A DNA stretch of 64,000 nt from Eutypella sp. D-1. Its lineage: Eukaryota > Ascomycota > Sordariomycetes > Xylariales > Diatrypaceae. Both the position numbers and the translations under genes were made by a program. The first letter of the stretch is position 1. Each line of letters begins with the position of its first letter. Below, piece after piece: positions 13,701-25,102 of this stretch. The DNA lies in the NCBI GenBank assembly GCA_023313575.1, contig JAJTTP010000003.1:682001-746000 (forward strand). Direction: 5' to 3'. Below the pieces are notes generated by a model. That model saw nothing but the letters and a program-made list of their open reading frames with translations, did not search any database and was not told the origin of the DNA.

Positions 13701-16700
13701 GGGGCGCAAACCTTGTATCTCCGGTGCGGTTCGGCACGGCCGTCGCGCATCTCCTCGGACTCGACTCCAGCGCCGGCGGGAACGACGTCTTCCTAGAGAT
13801 CGGGCCGCACTCGACGCTCGCGGGACCGCTGCGCCAGATCTGCAGCGGCGTAGGCCGCGCGTGCACTTACGTCGCGTCGCAGGTACGGGGGTCCGACAGC
13901 GCCGTTGCGTTCCTGTCGGCGGTGGGGAGGTTGTACCAAGAGAACGTTAGGATAGACCTGGAGGGTTTGTTCCGCGACGGCGAAGGTGGCGAGGGGTCGC
14001 GGGCGCGGGCGATCTCGGGGCTGCCGCCGTACCCGTGGGACCACGGGAGCGGATCGTTCTGGTGGGAAAGCCGACTGTCGCGGGCGTGGCGGACGCGGCG
14101 GTACGCAAGGCACTGCGTGCTGGGGGTGCGGTCGCCTGAATCGCCGGATAAGGAGCCGCTGTGGCGCAATGTGCTGAACCTGGAGGACGCGCCGTGGGTG
14201 GCGGACCATAGGGTCGGCGACAACGTCGTGTTCCCCTTTGCGGGGTACGTTTCAGCGGCTGGCGAGGCGGTGCGGCAGGTAACCGGCATGCCACCCGGGT
14301 CGGGCTATCGCCTCCGCCACGTCACGGTGCGCACTGCGCTTGTGATCAACGACGCCTCCAATCCGGTTGAAGTCATCACCGCCCTCCACCAGAAGCGACT
14401 GGCCGACAACGATGAGTCTAGATGGTACGACTTTACCATTACGTCCTATAACGGTTCGGGCTGGGTGAGGCACTGTGAGGGTGAGGTCACCCAGCTGGAC
14501 GGGCCCGGCAGACCAGCAGCAGCAGCCACCGTGAAGCACACGGCCCTGCCGCGCAAGCTCGCGGCCCCTAACTTCTACCAGGCCATGAATGAGCTGGGTT
14601 TCCGCTACGGCCCGGAATTCCAAGGCCTGAGCGAGATCGCCACGTCCGCGTCTGAGCACCACGCGGAGGCGGCCCTGGTGGACGCGCACGACCATACCTC
14701 GGCGCCCTTCACCCTCCACCCGGCGGCAATCGATGCCTGCCTGCAGCTGCTCATCGTGGCCGGGGTCAAGGGCCTCGTGCGGGATATCGGTGGATTGCAG
14801 GTCCCCACGCTGATCGAGGAACTTGAGATTTCGCGCGGCGAGGAGAAGATGCACGCACGCGCCTGGAGCGAAAAGGGTGACGTCCGGAATGGCCATATCG
14901 AGTGCATTGCGGGTGATAGGACGGTACTGCGGATGCATGGACTCCAGCTCACACCCCTCGACAATGACGACGACAACAGTTCTAATAGCGACAAGTCCAG
15001 GGCTGAGGCCGACGTGCATGCCGCAGCCCAGCTGCGGTGGGTTCCCGATTTCGACTTCGTCGACCCCAAAACCTTGCTCCGCGCCCCGGAGTCCGACAAG
15101 TCGCACACCGCGCTGCAGCAGGAGCTGACGCTGCTCTGCATCCTGGAAGAGGTAGAGAAGATCGCCCCCCTCACGCCCTGTCAGCCGCATTTCGAAAAGT
15201 ACCGCGCCTGGGCCAATAGGCAGATAGAGGACGCCAGGGCGGGCAATTTCCCCTTGGTTGAGGACCCGGCGCGGCTGACAGCGCTGAGCCCCGGCAAGCG
15301 GCGGGAGCTGATCTTTGCACACCTAAACGTGCTAGAGAAAGGGACGAAGCGTGCGCTGGCGACGGCAACGGCGCGCATCTGCGAGCACGCGGGAGAGATA
15401 TACACGGGGGCGAGGGAGGCACTGGACGTGCTGATGCAGGACGGTGTGCTGACGGAGTTGTACAACGAGGACTCGTTCGGCTACGGGGACTTCGTGCGGC
15501 TTCTCTCGAACTCGCGGCCCGGCCTGCGCATCCTCGAGGTCGGCGCCGGCACGGGAGGCACAACGGAGCTGATACTGCGCGACCTCGTCAACGAGGCTGG
15601 GCTCCCCGCCTACTCCGTGTACACCTTCACGGACGTCTCGGCGGGCTTCTTCGGCAAGGCGAAGGAGCGCTTCTCCTACGCGCACAACATGGAGTACAGG
15701 GTATTCGACGTCTCCAAGTCCCCATTCAAGCAGGGGTTCGACAAGAAGGGCGACGCTTACGACTTGATCTTCGCTGCCAATGTTGTCCACGCCACCCCGT
15801 ACATCAGAGAATCCTTGAGCAACATGGCGTCATTGCTCAAGCCGGATGGCATGCTCGTATTGACGGAGCTGTGCGCCATGAACCGATCGCCGAACTACCC
15901 GTTCGGCCACCTTTCCGGGTGGTGGCTGGGCGAGGCTGATGGCCGGCCCGACCAACCATACATCACCGTAGAGCGCTGGGACGACGAGCTGAAAGCGGCT
16001 GGGTTCACGGGTGTCGACGTGGTCCGCCATGACCACGAGGAAAAGGCGTATAGGACGAACGCTGCTATTGTTTCGCGTCTGAAATGGGACACAGCCGCAG
16101 GGGAGAGGACAATTGCCGTGCTGTGTGACGACGAGAAGTCCGGCGTGGCTCGGACCCTGATAGCCTCATTGACGAGCGCTGGCTGGGAAGTTACGCTATG
16201 CCGATTGGCGACGGAGCCGCCTGCCAACCAAGACATCATCAGCTGCCTGGACCTCGAGGGTAAGGGGTTTAACGAGCTCAGCGAGCAGTCATTCTACGAG
16301 TTCAAGTCGTTCGTCCAGCGGATCGGGAAGCAGAAGCTGCTCTGGCTTACCCACGTCGTCCAGGTCAAGTGCAAAGATCCCCGCTCGGCGCCGGTCATCG
16401 GCGTGATGCGCACACTCCGCAGCGAGCTCGCGCTGCCGCTATACACGCTCGAGATCGAAGCCAACGAGCCGGGGTTCGGCAGCCTTGTCGTGCGCGTTCT
16501 TGGCAAGATCCGGAGCCAGGAAGACGATGGCAGGCTCGCGCCGGATAGGGAGTTCGCCGTCGACGACGGAATGGTCTGCGTCCCGAGATACCACCCCTTC
16601 TCGCTGCGCGACAGGTTGCGCGAGGCCGGGCCAGCGGGAGTGGCGCCCATAATGAACAGGACCGTGCAGGTCGGGAAGCTCGGCACCCTCGGCACGCTGT

Positions 16701-18946
16701 ACTGGCGGGAGGAGCCGTTGCTGGTAACGCTGCCCGACAACTACGTGGAGATCGAGACCCGGGCCATGGGGCTGAACTTCCGCGACGTGCTTCTGGCTAT
16801 GGGCATGATCCCGCAAGACGGCGCGGGGTCTGTCGCTCTGGGGTTCGAGGCGTCGGGTGTGATACGCCGCGTGGGAGCCTCAGTTCTCCACCTGGCACCG
16901 GGTGACCGCGTCATGGCGTTCTACCCGGGTTCCCTGCGGACGCACCTCGCAGTGCCCGCAGGGCTCGTACTAAGGATACCCGATCACATGAGCTTCGAGA
17001 AGGCCGCCACCGTGCCCATCTGTTACGCAACTGTCATTCACAGTCTGGTCAGCGTCGGGCGGCTCGTGGAGCGACAAAGCGTGTTGATCCACTCGGCGTG
17101 CGGCGGGGTCGGTCTCGCCGCCATCCAGGTCTGCCAGATGCTCGGCGCCGAGGTGTACCTCACAGTCGGCAGCGCCCGCAAGGTCGAGTACCTCGTCGAG
17201 AACTACGGCGTGCCGCGCCGGCGCATCTTCAACTCGCGCGACGCCTCGTTCGTCGAGGGCGTCATGCGCGAGACCAAGGGCCGTGGCGTCGACCTGGTGC
17301 TCAACTCGCTCTCCGGCGAGCTGCTGCACGAGTCCTGGAAATGCGTCGCCGCATACGGAGCCATGCTGGAGTTGGGGAAGCGGGATATCATGGGGTCCGG
17401 CCGCCTGAATATGGCGCTCTTCGAAGGCAATCGCTCTTATCATGGAATAGACTTGTCCCAATATGGTCTGGAACGACTCATGGATTTGCAAAGGTATTCC
17501 TCATTTTTCTCTGTCCTGGATTGCGCTGACAACTTTCATAGACTTCTAGGTGATTTCCTGAAACACTACAGACAAGGCCTTCTGAAACCGCTCGAGCACA
17601 CGGTGTTTGATGCAGGCGATATCCGCGGCGCGTTCCGCCACCTACAGAACGGCGACCACATCGGCAAGGTGATCGTCACAATGCCGCCGGAGGAATCCGT
17701 AGCCGGCAGTCTCAACTCCGTGCCGTGGACACGCCAGACCCGATTCGATCCCGACAGCACCTACCTCCTCGCGGGCGGTGTCGGCGGCCTGGGCAGATCG
17801 ATCGCGACATGGATGGTCGAGCGCGGCGCCCGCAGCCTGACCTTCCTGTCCCGAAATGCCGGGCGGTCCGAAGCTAGCCGGTCGTTGTTTGCGGAGCTGG
17901 AGGACATGGGCTGTACCGTGACGGCGATCCCGGGCCGTGTGGATGTGGTAGAGGACGTGCAGAGGGCGATCCGCCAGTCGAAATCCGCCATCAGGGGTGT
18001 CCTCCAGCTGGCCATGGTGCTCCAGGACACGCCAATAGCAGATATGAAATGGTCGCAATGGAAAGAGGTGCTGGCTCCCAAAGTACAGGGGACGTGGAAC
18101 CTTCACGAGGCATTTCTGTCCCACCGCCTCGACTTCTTCTGGATGTCGAGCTCGATCATCACGGCGATCGACTCGCCCGGGCAGGGTAACTACGTCGCGG
18201 CGAACGCGTTCCTCGAGGCGTTCTGCCAATACCGCCACACGCTCGGGCTGCCGGCGTCGGTCCTCAACATCTGCCCCATCAACGGCGTCGGCTACGTGGC
18301 GGAGAATGCCCACGCCCAGCGCACCGTTAAGTCGCAGGGCATCTACACCCTCGGCGAACGCGAGTTCCTGGACTTCCTCGACCTCGGCCTCCAGGACGTG
18401 CTACCCCCGGCCGAGGGCGCGCGGCCGCTGCCGACATCCTGGTGTAACACCACGCAGGTCCTGATGGGGCTACGGTCGGAGCAGGCGCTGGATGACCCGA
18501 ACAACCGGACGAACTGGCGACGCGACCGCCGTATGGGCCTATACCACAACGTGCGGGTGGACGGCGGCGCCGGGGGTTCCGCGGGGGCAAAGTCGGCCAA
18601 AAGCAACGCGCTGCTAGACTTCCTGGCGCGGGCGGCGGAGGACGGTCCGGTGTTTCTGGAGGGCGAGCACAAGGAAGAGGCGATCGGGTTCCTGGCACGC
18701 GAGATCGGGCGCAAGATCTACGACTTCATGCTCAGGCCCGAGGAAGAGGAGCCGGACACCGGCATCTCGCTGCAGCAGCTCGGGCTCGACTCGCTGATGG
18801 CCATCGAGCTGCGGCGCTGGTTCAAGGGCGTCTTCGGGTTCCACCTCAGTGTCCTGGAGATCATGGGCGCCGGCTCCCTCGAGCAGCTCGCCGCCGTGAC
18901 AGCGACGAAGCTGGCGGTGAAGTTGAGGGCGGCATCCGGAAAATAA
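10781..18946 (+). CDS. Highly reducing iterative type I polyketide synthase
   Basis: Builds a reduced, C-methylated polyketide chain from malonyl units. Exons: 10781-11508, 11590-12010, 12086-12475, 12531-12966, 13037-13486, 13548-17493 and 17542-18946, together 7776 nt or 2591 aa. Domain order: KS (from about residue 81; Cys250 in TACSAS, then [10 protein letters not shown] and the [12 protein letters not shown] histidine), AT (GHSSGE, Ser705), DH (His1029 in [11 protein letters not shown], Asp1204), C-methyltransferase (EVGAGTGG near 1473), ER ([10 protein letters not shown] near 1884; [10 protein letters not shown]), KR (GGVGGLGRS near 2202, Tyr2341 in GNYVAAN) and ACP (LGLDSL, Ser2541). 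There is no thioesterase or other release domain, which is normal for this class. Four of the introns disrupt the frame and can make the gene look broken, but all join in phase. The sixth intron (17494-17541) is 48 nt without a stop. The product cannot be predicted from sequence. Confidence 0.96.
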
Positions 18947-19809
18947 GGTAGAAATGTGTGTGGAGTTCCAGAGATTTCTAAGCCGCAATTCTCCTCCCTA
19001 AGTTACACTGACTCGACTGTATAACATGGGCTGATCATAATGTCGTTGGGCATCTACGTACGTATGTGGTGGGTGGGTTTGGGTATTTTAGTACGGAGTT
19101 TTGGAGGATGGTCTGGTAAATAGGCCATCATAGTGACCTCCGCCGAAATGAACCAGAATGATAGGATTCAAGTGCATCACGGGAAGCAGGAAAATTAAAT
19201 CTCGTGTTCGTCTCTCGTTTTCACAACTCGCCATCTGCGCACTGATAGACAGGCACGGGAATGGGCCAGTATCTCATGCTGATACTGATTGATACTTGAT
19301 ACTTTGCGGATTGCCTGGAGGTCCCCAAGCTTGCGAGGTGTAAATGAACGATGACATGGATTGCATTAGGGCGACGACTATGTACATGCGGGGACCCGCT
19401 AGTACCGGAGGCTATAAAGCTTGGCAAACGTCTGATTTGAGCCAAGATATGCCCAAGACATGTACCAGTAGCTGGAGTCTGCTCGTAATAAGATAAGGAG
19501 GAGACTTCAGGACCTCGCTAGCCGATGGACTGGTGACCAAAGATCGAAAGGTGATCTGGGTAATTGCATATGCGCACACAGTAGCAGGATAGACTGGCCA
19601 ACTAATGAAAAAGAAAAAAAAAATCGCGAAAGCGTCGGCGATCGTTAACACAGACTGATGGATACCAACCTACTTAGGTAGGCCAGTTAATCAATCACAC
19701 CACAGACGACAAGGGGATCGCATTCTAGAGTAGTTACTTTGTTACTGCTCATATATTTGTTCTACCACCCGTGGCCACCAATTCGCCTGCAAGACCTTCG
19801 ATTGCCAAA
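18947..19809. other. Intergenic, PKS 3' end and polyprenol reductase promoter
   Basis: About 860 nt holding the presumed 3' UTR of the PKS and the upstream region of the next gene. No gene or clear element is seen. Confidence 0.6.
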
Positions 19810-20843
19810 ATGCCTACGACGGTGGTGAGCTGGTCGGATATCCTAGACGTCAGCCCGGCAGTGATCTGCCAGGTGTTCTACGTCCTCGCGTCGGCGGCCG
19901 TGCTAGCCGTCGCTGCGCTGCCAGCGTCCGTGCGACAGCTTCTCACCCAGTACGGGGCTCGCGGCACGAGAGTGAACGCGTCCAGGAGCGAGACCGAGGT
20001 GGGAGCGGCGGCTCGTACGTCGGACAGCGACGTGTTCACTAGTTTTGTCGCCTGGGTCACCTCCGTCTCCAACATTCCCCATTCGTGGTTCACGCACTTC
20101 TATGTGTTATCGGTATGCTGCTCGGTCTTTTGGGCCGTTCAGTACCTCGGCTCCGGGGCCCTAATGGAGATCATTACCAGACAGCAGATCTCGGCCGAGG
20201 GACCACGAAGCTCGATGTCGAGCAGCCAAGTCGTTCTCGCCTGGTTTCTTATGACTCTTCAAGGCTGCAGACGCGTGTACGAATGCTATGCTGTAATGAA
20301 ACCTTCATCATCGAGAATGCTGATCTTCCATTGGTTCCTGGGAATTGGCTTCTACTTTGTCACAAGCATAGCCATTTGGGTGGAAGGATCTGGTGGGTAA
20401 CACCGCATTATTGATTCCCCTCTCGCAGCACATTGACGAGCGGTTCCACAGGGTCCATCCGGTATGCGGACAGAACATTGCTCAGACCAGAGGTGCCATC
20501 CCTGGGAATGATTCTCGGCACCGCAGGTTTTCTGGTCGCTTGGAGTACACAGCATAGGTGTCACCGCTATTTGGCTGGTTTGAAGAAATACAGACTTCCA
20601 GAAGACGGGTTATTCCAGTATCTGGTGTGTCCTCACTACACCTGCGAATGCCTGCTATACCTTTCTTTGGCAGTCCTGGCAGCGCCAGAAGGTCAATGGT
20701 TTAACAGAACACTCATCTGTGCCGTCATCCTCATTGTCGTAAACCTTGGGGTGACGGCAAATGGCACCCGGACGTGGTATATCGAAAAATTCGGCGGCCG
20801 GGAGGTTCAAAAGCGATGGCGCATGATACCATTCGTGTTTTGA
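19810..20843 (+). CDS. Polyprenol (polyprenal) reductase, DFG10/SRD5A3 family
   Basis: An ER membrane enzyme of the steroid 5-alpha-reductase family that acts in dolichol synthesis for N-glycosylation. Two exons, 19810-20392 and 20452-20843, joined by a 59-nt intron (GTGGGT...CCACAG), give 975 nt and 324 aa. Several hydrophobic segments span the protein. Family marks are CRRVYECY, FHWFLGIGFY and the C-terminal RTWYIEKFGG...IPFVF block that closes this family. The ATG at 19810 is chosen because the open frame upstream starts only with GTG. A 32-nt alternative intron (20397-20428) also keeps the frame but is implausibly short. Its stop lies 27 nt from the stop of the convergent ALKBH6-like gene. 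The assignment as polyprenol reductase rather than another member of the family rests on overall resemblance. Confidence 0.9.
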
Positions 20844-20870
20844 GAATGTCCCACGGTGAACACGCACATG

Positions 20871-21753
20871 TTACTTCTTCCCGAATAATCGGAGCTTGCT
20901 GCCCAATTTCGAAACCGCCATGACATCCCGATAAGTTAGGCTCGTCCTCGTTCCTCGAACATTCCTACCCTCGGAGAAATCGTTTGGGGATCTAAGATAA
21001 TCCCAATTCGCTACCGTATCTCTAGATAGCTCTGTGTCCTCGGTAACGTCGGCGATACCATGGAGATAGTCATTATAGAGGTCTAGAGTGGTAATGAGGA
21101 GGCTTCGAGGTTCCTGGAGAATCCGCCAAGCAGGCTCCGAGTCCATAGCTCCGTCCTCTTTGCTCTTGAATATGTCGAGACATAGGCTAGCACCCAAGCT
21201 CACAGTACAGACTACCGGATGATAAGCCGACCCATCCTAAAATGTCACGATGAGCCTTGAGCCTAATTATACTATCACCATACCTGCTGCCTACCTTGTG
21301 TGGCATGATGCCGATGCCGGGAGGGTACTCATTGATTAGGACATGGTTAGGCCGTGTATGCGGACTGCCGAAGAATATATCAGGAGCCTCTGGGTTTGCA
21401 GAGAAAGGAATCGACTTGAGACGAGATACGATAGGCTCTTCCAACCAATTTGGCAACGGAGCCTCCATCAACTTATTGTTTACGAGATCAGACGGCCAGG
21501 TCTGAAGCCGCCGATGGGTGAGTTGTTTCCAACGAGGCTTAGGCGCTGACGCTATCTGCGATACAAGTCAGGCCATATTATTCAACCCAATTCTACTAAA
21601 TATGCACGGGACCTTTTCCAGAATGTGCCTTTGTTCATCTTCCGTGATGAAATCCGCAATATAGTATGCAGCGGGCGGTAGGCGTTCTATCCGCACCTGA
21701 TCAAGGGACCTGGGAAGCGAATGGCTCTTGCTCTGAGTGTCGTCTAGAGACAT
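20871..21753 (-). CDS. ALKBH6-like Fe(II)/2-oxoglutarate dioxygenase
   Basis: An AlkB-family dioxygenase. The ALKBH6 group is conserved in eukaryotes, and its physiological substrate is not settled. Three exons (21613-21753, 21295-21555 and 20871-21236) give 768 nt and 255 aa. All key residues are visible: the iron ligands His133 and Asp135 in MPHKDG and His193 in YLHGI, and the 2-oxoglutarate-binding RxxxxxR as RTSLTYR (231-237). The second intron splits the iron site, between Lys134 and Asp135. The ATG at 21753 is chosen; the frame upstream begins only with GTG. The gene faces the polyprenol reductase tail to tail with 27 nt between stop codons, so the two 3' UTRs almost certainly overlap. 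Confidence 0.93.
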
Positions 21754-24700
21754 CGAAAGTCGAGTTTTCACAACCGGTGTATTTCAGAACGATATCAAGG
21801 GCGGAATAATCGGGAGTGGTAGCTACTTTGCCGCTGTCCGTTCTCCGTCGGGCCAAGATAACGCGAAGTCCCTGGTACTTATTTTTGGTGCCAGTCTTGA
21901 CCAATATGCTCGAAATTCGGATCAACAACTCTTGTGTTGCAATGTGACTCTGGGTGGCCCTCAACTAGATAGGCCAGCATGTATCGTTCCCTTCAACCTT
22001 CGGACGATTTGAAAGAGGGCTCTGCGACGATGTGCTAGAGATCTAGATGTGGGAAAGATTTACGCAGGCTGAGGGAGAACCGACTATGCTGTGATCCGAA
22101 AATAGGGACGCTTAGATGTGGCTGCCTGGCAACCTACATAAATGTAAACGAAAAGGCAGGTAGCCTGATGATACCTCAGGTCAGAAGGTAGGACTTTTTA
22201 AGATCAAGAAAGAATAAAAAAGAAGGGAGGCCAGAGAAAGGCTGCTTATGGGAGAGATACCCTGCAAAGTCCTGCAGATCGTCCGTAGTGGTCGTTTAAG
22301 CTTCGGAAGAAAAATGAATGCAAGGCGAAGAAAGAATTTTATAATTCCACATCTGCCTGTGGAATCTGCCAGATGAAAACTTGTTAAGGCTTGACTTTGG
22401 TTGGGAAAAGCAGAAAGTAAGGGGAAAGTTTTTTCTGGGGGGGAGGGTTAAGGGGGTGGGGGGTGTGAGAGATAAAGAGTTGAGGGGGTTATGAGGGGAT
22501 ATGTAAGAAAAGGCATAGTTATCTACATAGGACCTTCCAAGGTTCAGGTAAGAGTAAAGAAAGCTTGCAGGGCAGGTTGGTAAGTCCCTATTGGTACTGG
22601 ATAACACTTGGGCAGTCTAGGGAGGGTTACAAAGCTTGAAAGGTACAAACAAGGTACTTCGTATAAGGAGGAAGGGGATGATTTAATAATAAAAAAGGGA
22701 GGGAAAGAGGAAGGAAAGATGCAAGATGGCAAGATGACAAGATGGGTTTGGGTGGGTAGATACGGTGGGTGATTGGGGCAAGAAGGGGGCAACCAAAGTA
22801 AGGAAGCAAACGTTTAATCGAAGGAGATTGGAAGATTGATTGTGCACGGCATTATCGGCCCCCCCATACAGACTTCTCGGCCATAGGACTCAGCCAATGA
22901 AAGTCCATGATGACTTTCAAGTCTCCAAGCTTTTCTATCTTGGATGTATCAGCGACATGAGCAAGAACTTTGAACTTTGCCTTGTTAAGGCTAGCGCCAC
23001 CATTTAGTGAAAGTTAACTGGGCTTACCCTGGCTTGACCTGGTCAGTCCTAGCAGGTGCAGATATACCCAGACTAAACAAGACTGACAGAATTGGAAATG
23101 ACTGTAACTGCATAAAAGCAACATATAAGTGCCTAGGTATAGGTAGACCTTAAGTAGGCTGGCGTTTAGCCAGTTGGCCAGTAGAAAATTAATGACAGAA
23201 GAAGTGTAGTAGGTGAGCAAGTGAGTTAGAAAGTTAGTATATAAAAGTGTAAATTTGTATATCACCTACGAGGCAAAAAGTTGCTTATATGTAAGTAAGG
23301 TTTCTTGTTATCATGACTGCATTTTGGTCTACTAAGTATTACCCACAGACCCAATTCTTATACATGTAACCTTATGTCTCCTATCCACAATTTCTCATCC
23401 ATGACCACCTTTTTCTTTCCAGCTTGCAACCCACCTACCCAGCTTGCCAGAGACAGGCCAGGCAGGCAAGGCAGGCAGGCGATTGGGCTGTTGGGGCGAG
23501 GTCTCCTTACTTAGTACACGTACCACGTATATACATATATACGGAGTACCCTTCAACCCAGTTAACCATAGATAATAACATACCAGGAAGTACCTAGTCA
23601 CTACGATATGCAGGTGGGTTACTGAGCTACTTGCTTTTCTAACATTTGATCATCTATGAATGTATGTTCGGATATATGCAGTTAGACCCATCCATACCCA
23701 GGTCGAAATGTTAGCATCTACTCATGCATAAGTGCATACAAGTCTTATTATAATGCACGATATAATGTAATGTATCATATATCCATGGTGCGCGTATAAA
23801 TACGTACAGCTTTATCTTTCAATGACTCTTAACACTGACCGTTTGAAAATGGAACTTACCTCGATACATCTTAGGGTGGATGTGGGGAGGGGTGTGATCG
23901 ATAAGTGGTAGTGGTGGCAGTGGTGCTGCAAGTGGTGGTGGTGACTGCAGCTGGAAGGCAAGGAGGTACGAAGTACAAGTCCAGAGGATCTCGGGGAGGG
24001 AAAGGGCAGAAGGGAAAAAACAGACGAGGCGTTAACTTGCGTTTTTCCTTCTCCAGCTTTCTCCCCCTCCCCCCTTCTAAAAACCCAAGAAGTTCAACCT
24101 GGAACCTTGGAAGGAAGGAAAGACCACACCACCCAGACCACCTACCACCCTCCACTCTATCACGTACCCTAGTGCCTACATACGGCTACTTAGGTACATA
24201 GGCAAATAGGTAGCCCGGTAGCACCCAATCTTTCCATACATAGTACTAGCCCTAGGTAAGCCATCTAGCCGTCTAAAAGGACCCACCTGGGTAAGTTGCC
24301 CCAGTCTCAGTTTCTCAAAGTTCCCACCAACCCACCTGGGCAAGTCGTCTCTGTCTTGGTCGTCCCAGCCGCTGTCTGTCCGTCCCGTCTTCTATCTGTT
24401 CGTCCGTCTTGCTTTCCTCACCATCTAACTTTATCATTTTAACCATTTTCCTGTTGGAAGTCAAAAAGGAGAGTTTGAGAGTTTCTTATCACAGGGGAAA
24501 AAAATCAAAACAATAACAAATCAAACTCTGAACCTGACAGCTTTTTTTTTCTCCTTAAACATTCTTATACCTAAGGTAAGCAGGTTATCCAGTTATTCTT
24601 GTTGTTTTTTCCCCATTAGTTGTGGTGTTTGTTGTTATTGTCAAGGTTGGGTACTGAGCTTCCATCCGTCTTTTCTCTCTCTCCTCTCGTATCTCGTATT

Positions 24701-24936
24701 CACCCGATCAATTAATTCTCCCAATTACATATCGTCTTTGAACTTAACTTAAACTACTTATGTATTTGCCTACCCATAGTTTAAGCTGCACGAAGTATAT
24801 AGTCTTTATTTCCTTCGTCTCCCAACCTAACCATTGATTCATTTAATTAGAGCTCTCTTGACCTTCAATCCCGAGGTCCTCGATACCCAACACTTGACAC
24901 TCGACGCTCGACACGACAACAATAACAACATACGAT

Positions 24937-24967
<31 letters not shown>

Positions 24968-25102
24968 TCAACAACTATTCCCATTCATCAACGCGCAATC
25001 GATCTAGGTAGACTGACGACACCCGTCTTCGGTCAATACCAATCACTACGGAGCGGTCATGATGGTGCACTGTAGACGATCGTGGTATTTGATCTAAATG
25101 CT
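21754..25102. other. Long intergenic region and Hos4 leader
   Basis: This 3.3-kb stretch contains no supported gene. Its middle (about 22200-22760) is strikingly purine-rich on the plus strand. The right end (about 24300-25100) is CT-rich followed by CAA/ATC-type repeats, as in long 5' leaders of fungal regulatory genes. Confidence 0.6.
24915..24976 (+). repeat. AAC/ATCAAC-rich tract in the Hos4 leader
   Basis: An imperfect run of CAA, AAC and ATCAAC units about 130-190 nt before the Hos4 start codon. Unstructured CAA-rich leaders are known to favour translation; that role here is inference. Confidence 0.7.

Noticed and set aside
20397..20428. 32-nt intron in polyprenol reductase
   Set aside because: In phase, but shorter than usual for a fungal intron. 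The 59-nt alternative has a better donor, acceptor and branch site.
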